Shown here: piece after piece, positions 23,801 through 37,019 of the stretch
Position numbering within the stretch: position 1 is the stretch's first letter
Layout of the letters: every line of letters begins with the position of its first letter
Origin: Pyrocephalus nanus
Taxonomy: Eukaryota > Chordata > Aves > Passeriformes > Tyrannidae
DNA: 64,000 nucleotides
Assembly (NCBI GenBank): GCA_038380795.1
Contig: CM076259.1
Coordinates: 63,321,938 to 63,385,937 of the forward strand
Direction of reading: 5' to 3'
The notes under the pieces: model-generated
What the model saw: only the letters and a program-made list of their open reading frames with translations
What the model was told of the DNA's origin: nothing
Database searches by the model: none
Program-made: the position numbers and the translations under genes

Positions 23801-24733
23801 TGCAATTGCTCCTTAAAGTCCTTAGCTCCAGGCAAGTGACTAAAATCCTCTCTCCATCCTGTGTATTAAAAAACAGAAGTCCAAACAGCACGTGGGATTT
23901 CTGCTGGCTGCAGTTAGCTGTTGGTAAATGTACGGGGCTGGGCATCTGTGTGTCAAGCCCACACTCAATGTGCAGAACTGGTCTGGCTTGTGATACTTCA
24001 TTTTCTTACCTTAGAATATCCTTCACAGAAGGTAACACTGAAAGATAGAAAGCACCTGGAACAGTATGCAACACAAGAAGTCTGATCTTTTTGGCTTCAT
24101 ATACAAAGTAAAAATCCGTGTGAATTGCCCTCTGTGGAGGAGATGTTAGCTCTGAAGGCTCCTGCCCCAGCACCCAGTCAAGGAGGATGCAGTTCAGCAC
24201 CCTTACACAGTGCTGCACTCGGCTTTTCCTCCTGCCCTGTGACCCCATGCTCCCAGCACAGCTGGCTGGGGAACACCTTGATCTGCCATCCACCCTGTGG
24301 GGCAAGACCACTCACAGCAACCACCTGGGAAAGTAGCCAGGACAATTACTAATGGCCTGTATGAGAGCTAAGTATATGAAGGGCCTTGCAACCTCTTTAC
24401 AGCAAGTGTCATACTCCACTGCCCAGCACCCTCCCATGCCACACCAGCATTTTCTTTACCTCCTCCTTCCTGCAATGTGTTGCAGACACCACCTCCTCTA
24501 GGCTTCCACAGTGAGCTACTGATGATAGAAGAGGAAATCTACAAGTGGAGATGTAGAGAGAGAAAGGACACAGGGATGGAGAAAAGAGGAACCTTATGGG
24601 AAGGTCTAGGTTAGTTACATGGGATCACAGATCAGTAATGAGGTTCTTGGTCCCTAAGGTCAGAGACACCCATCTGGGCTGGCACAGTTCCCAGCATCAG
24701 CTTTGGGCTGTGCTTCTTCCCCAGCCAAGTCCC

Positions 24734-24764
24734 TTTCCCTGTGTCAATCATGCACACAGGGAAA
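24734..24764. repeat. Perfect 11-bp inverted repeat
   Basis: TTTCCCTGTGT (24734-24744) is the exact reverse complement of ACACAGGGAAA (24754-24764), with a 9-nt spacer CAATCATGC. Too short for a microRNA precursor, and no terminator context. Confidence 0.75.
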
Positions 24765-26933
24765 ACCAACTTGAGCAGTCTGAAATGTCAGCACAGATAT
24801 TCAGATGACCAACCTGCCACTGAGGTGGGCTTTACCTTACCATGACTTATAGGAAGCTTAGAATATATTTTGTGTCTGAGTTGATAATTTTCTCATTCTT
24901 CCTGCGGGTGACAGAGAGAAATAGGTTGTTGTAAGACAAAATTTGTCCTGTGTTTATGAATATCATATATTTTGCGCCTTGTAAGTGCCTCTTGTCCTCC
25001 GCTGACAAAGAAGAAAGCTGGTTTTGTTTTAGATACCTACAACTGGCCAGGTGAGATCTACCTTGTCAGGTTATTGATTTCCTCTGCAAATGTTTCTGAG
25101 GTGTTTTCACTGTCTAGGCTGTTCTTTAGGAGGTTGCTAAGACACTCTGAGGTGAAAATTTGCAGCTCTTATGGAAAACTCTCCATTTAAGACAAAGATG
25201 CCCATTTATATCCAGGAGCTAAACATTTAGCTCAAATCTCCAACTATGGTCTGGCAGTGCTTTAAAAATTCACTCTCATTTTCCAGGAATCTGATGCTGG
25301 CCTGTTATAATCAACCGTGGCTGCTCAGAGGAGGCCCTTTATAAACACCTTCACACTTTTGGACCAGAGGTACATTTCTGGGCTGTGAAAGGGGCCAAGG
25401 GCTACAACACAGAAGCACTTGTAGGGCCTGCGAGACTGTACAGTGGTATTACACAGCTAAGAGATGGTAGCCAACTGGCAATATAAATAGTTCTCTCAGC
25501 CTAACTAATGAGCATACAAATCTATTAAATACTGGATGAAGGGGAAATCATGCTGGGAAATTGTAATAGTTGGAGGGAGCTGAGACTCACAGCTACCTCA
25601 TTAGACAGCACACGTCAGTGATCTCTGGAGTGCCGAAAGAAATTAACGAAGAAACAGCTCATGTCCTTCTCATTCTCTTATGCAACATGGATGGGGTGTT
25701 ATGCATGTGGAGGGAGTTTGTTGAGGATGCAGACTTGCTTTTTGTTCCTGGGGAGATGTTATCAGAGATAAGAGATAGAGATGAATATATTATGGCAGAG
25801 GAGTTCTGTTGCTAAAGACAAGAGGACAGAGTGGAAAATGTATGGGCCATCCATAGAGAGGGAAAAAGCAAGATTCTTCAGCATATCACATCACTGATCA
25901 CCTATTTCTGAAAACCCAAGGGAAAAAAAAGGAAGTTAATTCTGTAAAAACTGTTATAAAAAATCAAGAACTCTTTTAGGACAGATTATTACATCTGGCA
26001 AGGATATAGTTAAAGAAGTGGAAGCTTGTGCAAGGGAGGAAGAAGATAATGGATGTGTAGCAGGACACCTTTTAGATGACATACATCCAGAGAGCATTCA
26101 TTATGGAGAGAAAAGGTTAAGGTTTCAGATGAAGGAATTATTGTACTGGGTAGTCAACAGAATAATTAAAGACTGGGCAGCATGAATATGAGAGGGGATG
26201 AGAGTGCAAGAGCTTTGGGATGTCCAGATAGTTCTCATTGTTGAAATTTAACTCTCAGAGAAGATACACTCTAGTTATTACTTGGACACAAGACTTGCAC
26301 TGATATTTTGGAAGCTGTGTGAACTGCAGATGGAACACATGGCAAGCTGCTATGGACACACACAACAAATCCGTCTGAAAGCATCTTGCTAGCAGATTCT
26401 TTCATTTACAGTCCTCTTGAATAGATGTGCATGTAAGCTGCCTTTCTTCCAGCCTGTCAAGTCCACAGCATACACTTAAATGTCTATGTATAATTACTCT
26501 TGGATTTCTTGAGCTAAAGCCAGGCTAAATAGCCTTGTTTCTGAGAAAAGTTACTCACAGTCCTGCTCTTAGGCTGCTTTTGACTTGGGTGGTTTGGCAC
26601 TACAGGAAACAGGACTTCTCATGTGTTGCATCTGAAGTGTTTGTAGAGTTTCTTGACTAAAACTGAGAGGTTTTGTATGTGAAGAGGGGCATCATCTGGG
26701 CATGCACTGTGGGTGTGTGTGCAAATGAATGTTCCTGTGTTCACAGGCACGTGTACACAAGATGCCTTATGTAATTCTTCCCAGAACTCCACTGCTCATC
26801 TGCTCTGCACAGACATAACTGCACAGAGGCCTTTTATTGTGCTTCATAAATATGCGTCTTTGTTGTCTTATCCCCACTGGTTCAGATTCCAAGAACAGGA
26901 TGAATAACAAACCTTCAATTCTTTCTTTATCTT

Positions 26934-26946
26934 CCCCCCCCCCCCC
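26934..26946. repeat. C13 homopolymer
   Basis: Thirteen consecutive C in a pyrimidine-rich stretch (TCTTTCTTTATCTTCC before, TTCTTGTATCTC after). Length may vary between individuals or be miscalled. Confidence 0.8.
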
Positions 26947-28408
26947 TTCTTGTATCTCTTGAGGTTTTTTTCTCCCCTTCACTTTTCCAAAGATTCTTAA
27001 GCATTTTTGTGGTTCTCCCTGTAATGATACCATGTCCAAAGTAGAGTGCCTGGCAGACCACAAGATATAATATACACACAACTGGAGTATTTTATAGAAC
27101 ATCACAAAAAATTTAGCAGCATTCACTAAATTAAAGCCATTTTTCCCAAGGTGATATCCCGTGTCACCAACTTCTTCAGCTGAAATAGCTACAATCTGTC
27201 CAAGCCAAGAACCATCCCAATACTACCTGCTATGTTGCAACCTACCCATAATCGTTTCTTTCTGCCTCTCCAACAATTTGATGACCAACCAGTTAACTGC
27301 CATTCCGAAATAAATGTGCAAAGAATATCAGTTTAGGCTTCTGTTGTTTTTTTCCACATACAGTCAATGCTGTTTTGTGAGAACTACAGATTCTATGCCT
27401 GAAAAATACAATGATATTGAAAGTTCTCATTAAGTAACTGGTCTTGGCTGATGCTTTATGTCACTTCTTCCTCAGTGAAGAGACATTAATTTAAATATAT
27501 AAGCATTTTTATTTTTTTCCCCTTGTGGGTGCAAATGACTGTGTGGGAAAATCAATAGATAGTTTCAAGGCACTTAGGAGAAACTGAAAAATTGGCCAAG
27601 GGGACACTGGCACAAGGAAAAAGAAAAGCAAGGAATAGTCCTGTCTAACAGTAAGTGTCAGAACCAGGGGTAAGCCCAAGGTGTGCTACCTACCTAAGAT
27701 GAATTTGGTTGCTTGAGCAAAAGGTTATCAGAAGTGGTGTCTCGGATACCCATGAGCTGGGCTTGTTCAGGTAGGTAGTCCTGTTTTTCTTAAGTAAACT
27801 TTTGCTTTGGCACATTGGCTGAGCAACCATAGGGTCCATGAGCTTATACCCCTGGTGCCTGTTTGTGGTTGAGCCCTGCACCAAACCCTGTTCGGGTACC
27901 TGCAGCACTGCAAGGCACTGATCTCGAAATAACTTCTGATTCTTTGGAATGAGAGTGGTAAAGGATGAACAACTGAGCTTGGTTCCAGGACACTGCAATA
28001 TATGTGCACCCTTCAAAGGTATGTAACCTAGTTCACAGATCCTCAAAGCCTAGATGTGTTATTTCAGTTTTCCTTCAGCCTGTTATCTTGCAAACCACCA
28101 CAGAAAGCATGTATCTGATGAGTCAGAGGAATTTTCTTGCACAAAAGGAACTTGAATCCAGCTCTTGTGTGTCCCAGGTCTCACCACCAGCAGCTTACCT
28201 TTCCTTTCTCTTTTCGCTTAACAGGTTGTAACCTGCTTTTGGTTGTCCACATAACTGGTTGTATTTATCCCTGTGTAGTCCTTTTCCTGTGATTTGTCGG
28301 TGTTCTGCCTTGTACACAAGCCCTGCCTTTACAGACAATCTTAGAATAAGGTGTGACATACAAATAGCCCCTTGTTAGAGGGGAGAAAAAAAGATGTGGA
28401 GAAAAAAG

Positions 28409-28425
28409 AAAAAAAAAAAAAAAAA
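28409..28425. repeat. A17 homopolymer in purine-rich stretch
   Basis: Seventeen A inside a longer G/A stretch from about 28380 to 28432. No retroposon body ends at it. Confidence 0.8.
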
Positions 28426-30090
28426 GAGAAAGCTATGATTGTCTGTCTCATTTTGCCTTTGATATGATGCTGCATACATTCAGTCATCTAAATTACAATT
28501 TATTCATGCATTACAGTTGAATTACATTAATCAGGAAGCAGCATATTGTTGAGCAGAGCCTAGTAATACAGCTTCATAGACTTTTTTCCTTTGTGCTATT
28601 TAAGTTGTCTTGTGTAAGTCTTGCAGAGGAGTTCACTTTTCTCTTTTTGCAGTTCAGATAAGTTAAACAAAAAAAAAAAAACCAACCCACACACCTCTCC
28701 TTTGGGTTTCAATGGATGACAATGAACTTCATATTCCTGGGATATATAAAAAAAATGTCAAACTTTCAAGACTCAAAGAAACTGAATAGAAATGGTAGGA
28801 GCAATTTCATTTTAAACTGGTTGAAAATAGGACTTCTAGGAAGTTGATAGAATTTTGTGTCGTTAGGAAACCTATTTAAAACAAGAACAAAAATGTTACC
28901 AGCCCCCTTACAGTTTATTTTTGTATGAAAATCATTTTAGAAGTAGATAAACCCAAGTAGTACTCAAATGTAGGAAGATACATATATATATGTAGATATA
29001 AGTTTCACATAACTTCTAAAATGGGACTCCTCTGCCTGAACTTCTAAGAACACTTGTAGGAGATCCCTGAAAGGTTCTGTGGCCTGTACTGATTTGTAAT
29101 TAGCCTATATATATGTTTGATATCCATCCGGTAATGAATTCAGGGAAATTTATGGGATACTCCTGCTGAGATAAGAGAGAAAAGGTAACATTTGTAGGAA
29201 GGTGTCCAGGTAGTTATCAGTCATAAAGAGATGTGAAGAATATTGTCTACTCCTGCAAACATCTTCTTGTGTGACTTCTGATGTTCCAAACTCAGTCTGA
29301 CTCTCCTGGCGGAAAAGACCTTACCTTCTAGAAGAAATGCTCTAGCCATAGACTGACCAAGTTCTCTCATTTCTGGACAAAAGCCCATGCCCACGTCTGC
29401 CCAGGACTTCTCCCCAGGCCAGTATCAACCTTCCTGTAAATTCAGAGAGGATGCTGGAAGAAAAACATACACGACCAGTAGCTGAACAAAGCTTTCCTCT
29501 GAAAATTACAAGCTCTAACACTAAAGAGAACTAAAAGACTTCTGCAATTTTTAATTTTTAATTGACATATACTTTTACAGAATTGTAAGCATACTGTGGA
29601 ACAGTCACATATTTTCAGGAAAAAAATTTACTTGGTGTCCAAATTGTGTATATAGAAAGCTGAACTTAAGCCACAGGGGGAGAGAAGCAATGTACAATAT
29701 TTGGTAGTGACTCCTTCCACAATTATAACAAAATAAATAAACTCTTTGACAAAACAAGGTTTGTCAATTTGTTTGTCTGAAGAATGGCCTGAGGATGCAC
29801 AGAGTACTTCTTGGGCAGCAGCAAATTAGTAATAGCCACACAATTGTTATCTACACACTGTTACATCTAAGAGGATCAGGGGCTAATCCTGGCCCCAAAG
29901 CCAAATGTTATATCTTGGTCTACATCTATATTAGCCAGGGTCAGCCTTCTCCATGGCAGATATGTCTTGGGGAGAACTAGCTGAAACTGTCCAAAGAAAA
30001 GCAAGGGAAGGAGTTAACAGATGAACAGTATGACCAATAAACGACCTTTATAAATATAGTATTACAGATGCATCCAGAAAATAACAGGCC

Positions 30091-30105
30091 TTTTTTTTTT
30101 TTTTT
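30091..30105. repeat. T15 homopolymer
   Basis: Fifteen T following ATAACAGGCC. No retroposon body adjoins it on either side. Confidence 0.8.
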
Positions 30106-30589
30106 ATGTAGTGTTAGAGATGTTTCCAGAAGTAGCATTATCATCAGCCTCAGGTGGATCACCTCAAACCTCAGTTGGAGTTGGAAATTTTCAAAGGTAT
30201 CTGGGAGATTACTTTCCTTGCAATCTGAATTCAAACACTCTATCACTGAGACATTATTGTACCACAAACATGGCAAAAAAAATTCCTCTGTAGCCCAGGT
30301 TGAATTCCTCTCAATAAAGCAGTCTATCTTTCATCTGTGGATGAAGCTCTTTATGGTATGTGAACTCTGACGGAGTTCTCCATGTATTTGCATTTCCTTC
30401 ATGAACGAGGTACCTCACAAGCCTTTAAAGAAGGCTGATGTTATAGCTGAACAAACTGCACATGGGGGCACGTGGTAGAGAGTGCTGGCTCCTTCTCTAA
30501 AAACATGTGCCAAAGGACACTGTGATCTTCATATGCCCATTCCCCTATTCAGCATAGAACAAAGTATTTATAACATACAGTTTTACAAT

Positions 30590-30870
30590 AGTTAATTAGA
30601 GTTTATGCTATTTTCATGAAGAGCAAGAAATTATGATAAATACATGAATAATGACCTGGGAATGGATCAGCTATTTTATCATAAATGAATGTCAATGAAC
30701 TGTAATTTTCTGCTTTAGGAGGATTCCTGCACCTGGTAATATCCTTAATAAACATTAATTAAAAGGTTAATCTGTTGTAGAAATTGCTTTTCTCTGAAGC
30801 CACCTGAAATCAATTTGAACCAAATTACAAGCAGTTATCTATTGTTTATGTGGTTAAAGATTAGAGAATA
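30590..30870. other. Candidate conserved non-coding element
   Basis: About 280 bp that is AT-rich but complex, with GTTAATTAG, ATAAATGAATGTC, AAACATTAATTAAAAGG and TTGTTTATG words, typical of homeodomain and forkhead sites. No repeat match and no open frame of note. The dense mix of such cores resembles vertebrate developmental enhancers; this is inference from composition only. Confidence 0.3.
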
Positions 30871-31576
30871 CATTTCTGCTTGTCAGGAGCCATCAGAGCA
30901 GGTTTTGAATGTCGTGATCAGAGGTGATTCTGAATATTTGAATGCACTTTAATGAGCATAGAAAAACCATTAGAAAAAGTAATCAGTCATATTTGATGAC
31001 TTGACCTTGGAACTTTGATAACAAGGGGTCTAATCATTTCTGTCTTAAGTGCCAACAGGATTTGCTCTTGAAATCAATTGACCATTGCTTGCTCATTGAG
31101 AGGGTAATCTTCCTTGGCAAAAAAGTATAAATTGCAAAAATCCAGCAAGTTATATAAGTAGGTTCAGAATAAATATCTCTCACAGAGTTGTGAAATATGA
31201 GATGCAGCTGAAAAGTGATCAAACATAATACTCTTCAAAGAAGTTTGGAGACAAGCAGCACTTAGTAATTCAGCAAAGTTCTGCTCTGTACATGTGCAGA
31301 ACATTGAGCTGCAAAAGATATGTGTTGCCTTATTTTAATGGAAAAAGGTTTGAGGTTGATAAATGCATGATTTGCATGTATTTTCATCCCATGTTGATTG
31401 GAACTTGCTCTTCCTGATGGACAGGAAGACCTGCACTTTCACACATAACACATCTGGGCACAGGAGCCAGTAGAAGAAATAAAGGCTCAAGGTCTTAATA
31501 CCTTTTCCCACAAAGGACAGATAATATTTGTGCCTCTCACATAAAAGTTATATCCATATTTCTCATCATAGGTTTC

Positions 31577-32120
31577 CACAGAATTACAGAATCAAGTAGG
31601 TTGGAAAAGATCTCTGAGACCATCAAGTCCAACCTTTAACCAAACACCACCATGTTAAACTAGACAATGGCACTAAGTGCCATGTGTAGTCTTTCCTTAA
31701 GCACCCCCAGGGATGGTGAGTCCACCACCTCCCTGGGCAGTCCATTCCAATGTTTGATCAACCTGTCTGTGAAGAAATTCCTCCTAATGTCCAACCTGAA
31801 CCTCTCCTGGCACAGCTGAAGGCTATGCCCTCTTGTCCTGTTACTAGTTACCTGGAAGAAGAGACCGACCCCCACCTGGCTACAACCTCTTTTTGAGTAG
31901 TTGTAGAGAGTGATAAGGTCCCTTTTCAGCCTCCTTTTCCCCAGGCTAAACACTCCCAGCTCCCTCAGCCGCTCTCCATAAAATTTACCCTCCAGACCCT
32001 TCAGCAGCTTTGTTGCCCTTCTCTGCACTCACTCCAGTACCTCATGTCCTTCCTGAATTCAGAGGCCCAGAACTTGAGGTGCAACCTCACCAGTGCTGAG
32101 TACAGCAAGACAATCACTTG
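31577..32120 (-). mobile_element. CR1 LINE 3' end, antisense (different subfamily)
   Basis: About 545 bp of CR1. The minus-strand frame at 31660-32028 is open for 122 codons and gives the ORF2 C-terminal region, with [28 protein letters not shown] and [10 protein letters not shown]...LPREVV motifs. The 3' untranslated tail runs to a CAGAATTACAGAATC-like degenerate octamer end at 31577-31595. The tail (TTGGAAAAGATCTCTGAGAC in antisense) differs from the 14697 and 62931 copies, so it belongs to another CR1 subfamily. The 5' end is truncated near ACAATCACTT (32110-32119). Only the C-terminal part of ORF2 is present, so it cannot move by itself. Confidence 0.9.
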
Positions 32121-33249
32121 CAAATCAAGCAGATGCTTGTGCTTGGCTGTAATTTCACGCATATGAGTAACTAGTTTGAAACCAGTGTATGCAGTTGTTG
32201 AAGCACAGCATTTATTGACATTGACAAGAGAAACTTGGCCTCTGGCATGTGCCTCTTCCTGGGAGCCACAGTGGAAGTATGTCCCTGGCTGTGGTCCAGT
32301 GCTGGGACTGGGGGGACTGGTCACTCCAGCTGTTCAGGATTTTGATGAGAAAAGTGTCTCTTTTAGATTAAATTCAGCAAATTATGCAAAGAATGAAAAT
32401 GAAATCTGAAGAGGAGTTACCTCTTCTCTTTGTCAATGTATTAACAGAGCTATCAATCAAGCTCCATCAAAGTTTAGACCTTAAGGCTGTTGTATACAAT
32501 TCCCAGTTTCAGTTTCATCTAATGCCTTTTAGCTTAGTATGAATTAAATTGGTATTATCTTGTGTGTTGATACCTTGATATCAATGCCCAACTACCCCCA
32601 CATTGCACATTAAAATGCATTTTTTAATTTGGTTTTACTACATCACAGGGCTGTTTAGGTTGATATTTTCCATGTCATGAGCCTGAGATATTGCCACACT
32701 GTTCCAAGGACTTCTGAGAGTTTAAGGGAAGACTGTCTCTGTATTATATCTTGCTGAACTTTTTAATTCTAAAGTTTTTGCATTCCCAGAAGAGAAGGGG
32801 AAAAGGCTTGAAATTTGGCAGGAGGGGGCCTCCCTTGAAGAAATATACCATTTGCTGTGTTCAGGATAATCTGTCCAAATTTGGCCGAGTTGTAAACCTT
32901 TGAAAAATGATTTGTAGGCTGCAGGCAGCAAAGAACTCCGACCATCCAGAGCGTGTCTCCCTGTGGAAGCAGGGACTGAACGCACATTTCCCTGCAACCG
33001 TGGGCACAGGATATGCTGGAGTTATCATAGATCTCTCTGGGTGTTTCCTGCCTTCTTTCAGTACGCACCATACTTCTCTCTATTTTCTGGCTCTGAGACA
33101 CTGAGGGAGAAGGATGCGTGGAGGGGGAGTCAAAGAGACCTGGGGTGAACAAGAGAGAAAACCAGCAAGTTGACAGAGGGCTGAGAGAAATGAACAAGGG
33201 GGAGAAGACAAATCTGAAACAGTGACAGGCCGAAGACAAAAAAGGGAGC
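32121..33249. other. Unique non-coding DNA
   Basis: No gene or repeat recognised between the CR1 copy and the purine satellite. Long frames that enter this interval from the right are extensions of the satellite's artificial frames. Confidence 0.55.
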
Positions 33250-33659
33250 AAGGACGGGAGCAAGGACGGAAGGACAGAAGGACGGAAGGAAGGAAGGACG
33301 GAAGGAAGGAAGGAAGGAAGGAAGGAAGGAAGGAAGGAAGGAAGGAAGGAAGGACGGAAGGAAGGAAGGACGGAAGGAAGGAAGGAAGGAAGGACGGAAG
33401 GAAGGAAGGAAGGAAGGAAGGAAGGAAGGAAGGAAGGAAGGAAGGAAGGAAGGAAGGAAGGAAGGAAGAAAAAGAAAGAAAGGAAAGAAAGAAGGAAAGA
33501 AAGAAAGAAGGAAAGAAAGAAAGAAGGAAGAAAAAGAAAGAAAGGAAAGAAAGAAGGAAAGAAAGAAAGAAGGAAAGAAAGAAAGAAGGAAGAAAAAGAA
33601 AGAAAGGAAAGAAAGAAGGAAAGAAAGAAAGAAGGAAAGAAAGAAAGAAGGAAGGAAGG
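33250..33659 (+). repeat. Purine satellite (GGAA/GGAC/GAAA)n with 62-bp higher-order unit
   Basis: About 410 bp almost purely of A and G on the plus strand. The first half (to 33464) is (GGAA)n with scattered GGAC units. The second half is three tandem copies of a 62-bp composite unit, each beginning GAAGAAAAAGAAAGAAAGG, at 33465-33526, 33527-33588 and 33589-33650. The low-complexity frames of up to 327 codons across it (Phe/Leu/Pro/Ser-rich on the minus strand, Lys/Glu/Gly/Arg-rich on the plus) exist only because tetranucleotides lack stops. A mirror-symmetric purine tract can form triplex DNA, and GGAA runs contain ETS-factor core sites. Confidence 0.95.
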
Positions 33660-36600
33660 CTGCAGAGAGCTGGGCAGAAGTCTGCTGCCGTGGTGTGGTG
33701 TTGGGAAGAGACCCCCAAACTCTCGGGCTACCAGCAATGGTTTGAAGAACATACTGGAAAGGCATCACCTCTCCAGCAGCATGAGCTCTTGAAGGATGCA
33801 ACAACCTTCTATTGCTTTCTACCAGCACCCATGGCAGAGGCCTGAATGGGAAAACAAGAGGTCCCACTTATCCTGGTCAACATGGACAGATGGTGCTCTA
33901 GGATGCCGTTCTGTCTGCTTCTCCCTTTCTTGGTTGAGGAATAGTGATGCACAAAATGACCTGAAAGGCCATAAAGTCAAGCTTTTCAGTGGGATAGAAA
34001 ATGCTGCAAACACAGTTGCTGAGCAACCATAGGCCTGAACCTTAATTAGTGTACACACCTTAGGAACCAACCATTAATTACATGATCACATGCCACTTTT
34101 TCCCCCCACAAGTTACAAAAGATTAATTGGCTGAGCAGTCCTGAGCATGTTTTATACAGATTCCTTGGACCTTAGCCCAGCTGTTACCCAAGAGAGGTAT
34201 GCACAGAGCACTCGGTCATGGACTTGTTGTAGCAGACCGACTTGTGCAGATCATACAGGGAAGGGTTTATCCCACCACATGCATTTCAGTGCCAATCAGT
34301 TTCTGGTAAAAGGCTGTGCTGCATAAGGAGTTGTCTTTTATGTTTTCTGAGGGGTCTGTGAGGTCGTAGGCAGATTTGTTGTCCCAGCAACTGCCCCCCG
34401 AAAGCAGTTTTTGGTTCTCTTGCCACGAGAAGACCCTGGAGCTGCAGCTGGGAGCTATTTGGCTGGTGTCCCTTGCTGCTCCTGTTACCATACCAGCAAC
34501 AGGTAAAGGTTTGGTCAGAGGAGGAGCTGATCTCACAGTATTCCACTAAATCCTCAGCCAAGGGTTTGCCAGCAGCAGCCAGTGAACTTGGCGTGACCTA
34601 AAGGGATGTCTGCAGAACCAGGGGTGCTATTACACCCATGGTGCAGTATGTACTGAAGCAGATTGGCGTCACTGTACTATCTAGGTCAATCTTTCATGTG
34701 CTGTAGTATACTGTGTAAGTGCATTTAGAGGTGAATGAAGTCCTGGAACTGGCAGATAATAAGCTGAGCACTGATGTGGAGGGGATAGGATGGGTCCTTC
34801 CCCATGGATACTAATCTGACTTGGGCTCTGCAATATTTGCCTCATTAACCATAGTCACTTAATCTAGGTTTCCTCGAATCTTCTGAAGGCCTTTCTTCCT
34901 TGTAAGAAACCCCAGTCTTGCTTGCTCATGGTTGAGAAGGGCTTGTTATCTGATAGCCTCCCTGTGCAAATGCAAGCATGGTCACCAGATCCTGCTCATT
35001 CAACAGTGCTGTGAAGATGTCAAATTATCAACTCTCTGGTTTCAGATTTTCCATTACTCAAATTCCCAGGTGTCAGCCAGATTAAAATAAAGAAATGCAT
35101 ATACTCACTTGTACCTCTTCTACAATCTCAGCCAGGTCCTGAGATTCCTATTGCAACCCATCCTCACATTGCTCCTGCTCCTATTTTGTGAGAGGTAAAC
35201 CTTTATCTGCTCTTTCTCCCAGGAGCTGCTTTACCCATGTGTTCTGCTTCCTACTGCTGCTGCATCATCCCTTACAAATCATGTTACTGATGCTTATCTT
35301 GGCCACAGGCTGCATCCCTTTTCCTTCCCCCTTTTCAGCCTCGCATCCAAAAATAGGGGGAGAAGTATAGCCAGTGCTGCTCTGCATTCCAGGTCTTAAC
35401 CTGACCTCCCTCGCTCATTTGCTCTTTTCGTACTCTACTCCTGAGGTAAATGGTGTACAAAAGATAAGAGGAGTCTTCTCTTTTGTCAAGGAAGTAAGAA
35501 AAAGTATTTTCAACAGCTCAACCTGGGGATGTCTTCTTTTTCACTCCCTTGAGAGCTTGTCCTGTGATTGACTGGTTTCATTCAAACTTGGCAGCGGGAC
35601 AGCTGCAGAGACAATTAACTTCCCACAGAAGTCATCGCTTCACCCTCCCTCATAACTGGGGACAAGAGTGACCACACTTCAAATGTCTGCAAGATTTTTT
35701 TACTCATGTCTGATCTTCACAGCTGATTTCTTTATCGTTGAATGAAATAACACCCAGCATTCTGCCAAAACAATGTGAACAAGAAAGGCTCTATGGAGGA
35801 AGGGAGAATCTTGGAGATACGTGTGGAGGAAACAGAAAACCTTCATGTAATGTAATTTTAAGCCTTTCAGAGACACAAATGCCAAGGCACTGCATTCTTC
35901 CCTATTTAGCTGGTGGTATTTCTGGATGGAAAGAGCCTGCACCTTTATTATCAGTGATGAGACAGATCATCACAAGTTTTTAAAATAAATCTCTCACTCT
36001 CTCTGTCACATTCTTCTGAAATGGTGCATATCTTTGAAGCATTTGTTTCTCTGGGAACATGAGGTACCGCCAGAAAACTACTCAGATCATTTATTGCTCC
36101 TGAATATTTAGAAATCGTTAACCTTTACCCACTCCACCCAAGGAAACACTGGGAGAGGCTGTAGCATTTTTTTAACTCTTTCACTTCTGCTCCTCCTTTT
36201 AACCAGTCATTCTGTGGCATATTTGCTTATGACCAGGCAGCTTTATATGCATTTTATGGTCTGGGTTATTCAGCAGAAGTATAAGGAAGACACAGTTTTG
36301 CTCAGAGGCAGAGAGATCTGTGTTGAGGGCTGTTTCTACTCTGTAAAGCATTAACATATCCAGATGTTACCAGAAATGCTGAATAGGTTCAGTTAAAATG
36401 CACAACAGATGCGATCTTTGCCCTAAAGTCATTTAGGGTCAGAAGCCAAACCTATTCCCTGTTCTGCTATTTCATATGAAATTAGAAATGGAAATAATAA
36501 AACTTATCAAGACGTTGTTTTCCCTCTATTCTTAATAGACAAAACCCGTAGACAGATTTAAGCCCCCAAAAAATCCATATACAGTTAAACTTGGCTGATG

Positions 36601-36949
36601 AGCAGTGGAAGACAAAAGTGGACTGGTGAATAGCTCGTTATTTCCTGGACTTAAGTCTGAAGATCATTTCCAGATGCACCCAGTTCCCGGCATCACACAG
36701 CTGGATCCCACTTGCCTCATGCCCAGTGGGAAGTGGCACTTTGGGCAGCTCAGCCACAGGATCCTGGCTGCAGCCTGCAGAGGGGTAGAAGTTGACATTT
36801 GCTCTTCAGTCCTGCCCTCAGGCCACATTAGGACCATGCCAAAGGCAAGATCCCATCTCTCTTTCATTCCCTACCTAAGTTATTAGGAAGAGAAGAGCAG
36901 TGTATTCTTGGGGAGTACATGCTTTTGAGAGGGCACTGGTATTAATAAT

Positions 36950-37019
36950 ATTGTTGGTAAAATAGCTTTATTGTTGGCAAAATAGCATTATTATTCCTTT
37001 TTTTTTTTTTTTTTTTTTT
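36950..37019. repeat. 20-bp tandem duplication next to a T22 run
   Basis: ATTGTTGGTAAAATAGCTTT (36950-36969) is followed directly by ATTGTTGGCAAAATAGCATT (36970-36989), 18/20 identical. T22 follows at 36998-37019. Replication slippage is the likely origin. Confidence 0.8.

Larger units (their letters stand above)
20891..31576. other. Unique non-coding DNA
   Basis: About 10.7 kb with no recognisable gene. Frames of 60-120 codons are scattered on both strands and carry no known motif. Noted separately: a perfect 11-bp hairpin at 24734-24764, C13 at 26934-26946, A17 at 28409-28425, T15 at 30091-30105, and an AT-rich candidate element at 30590-30870. Weak similarity to old repeats elsewhere cannot be excluded by eye. 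Confidence 0.55.

Noticed and set aside
33250..33659. Regular repeats considered as a CRISPR array
   Set aside because: There are no unique spacers; the tract is tetranucleotide simple sequence in a vertebrate genome.
32769..33867. Long frames of up to 327 codons, rich in Phe-Leu-Pro-Ser or Lys-Glu-Gly-Arg
   Set aside because: They are translations of the GGAA/GAAA satellite in several frames on both strands. A tetranucleotide array without stops gives long frames automatically.
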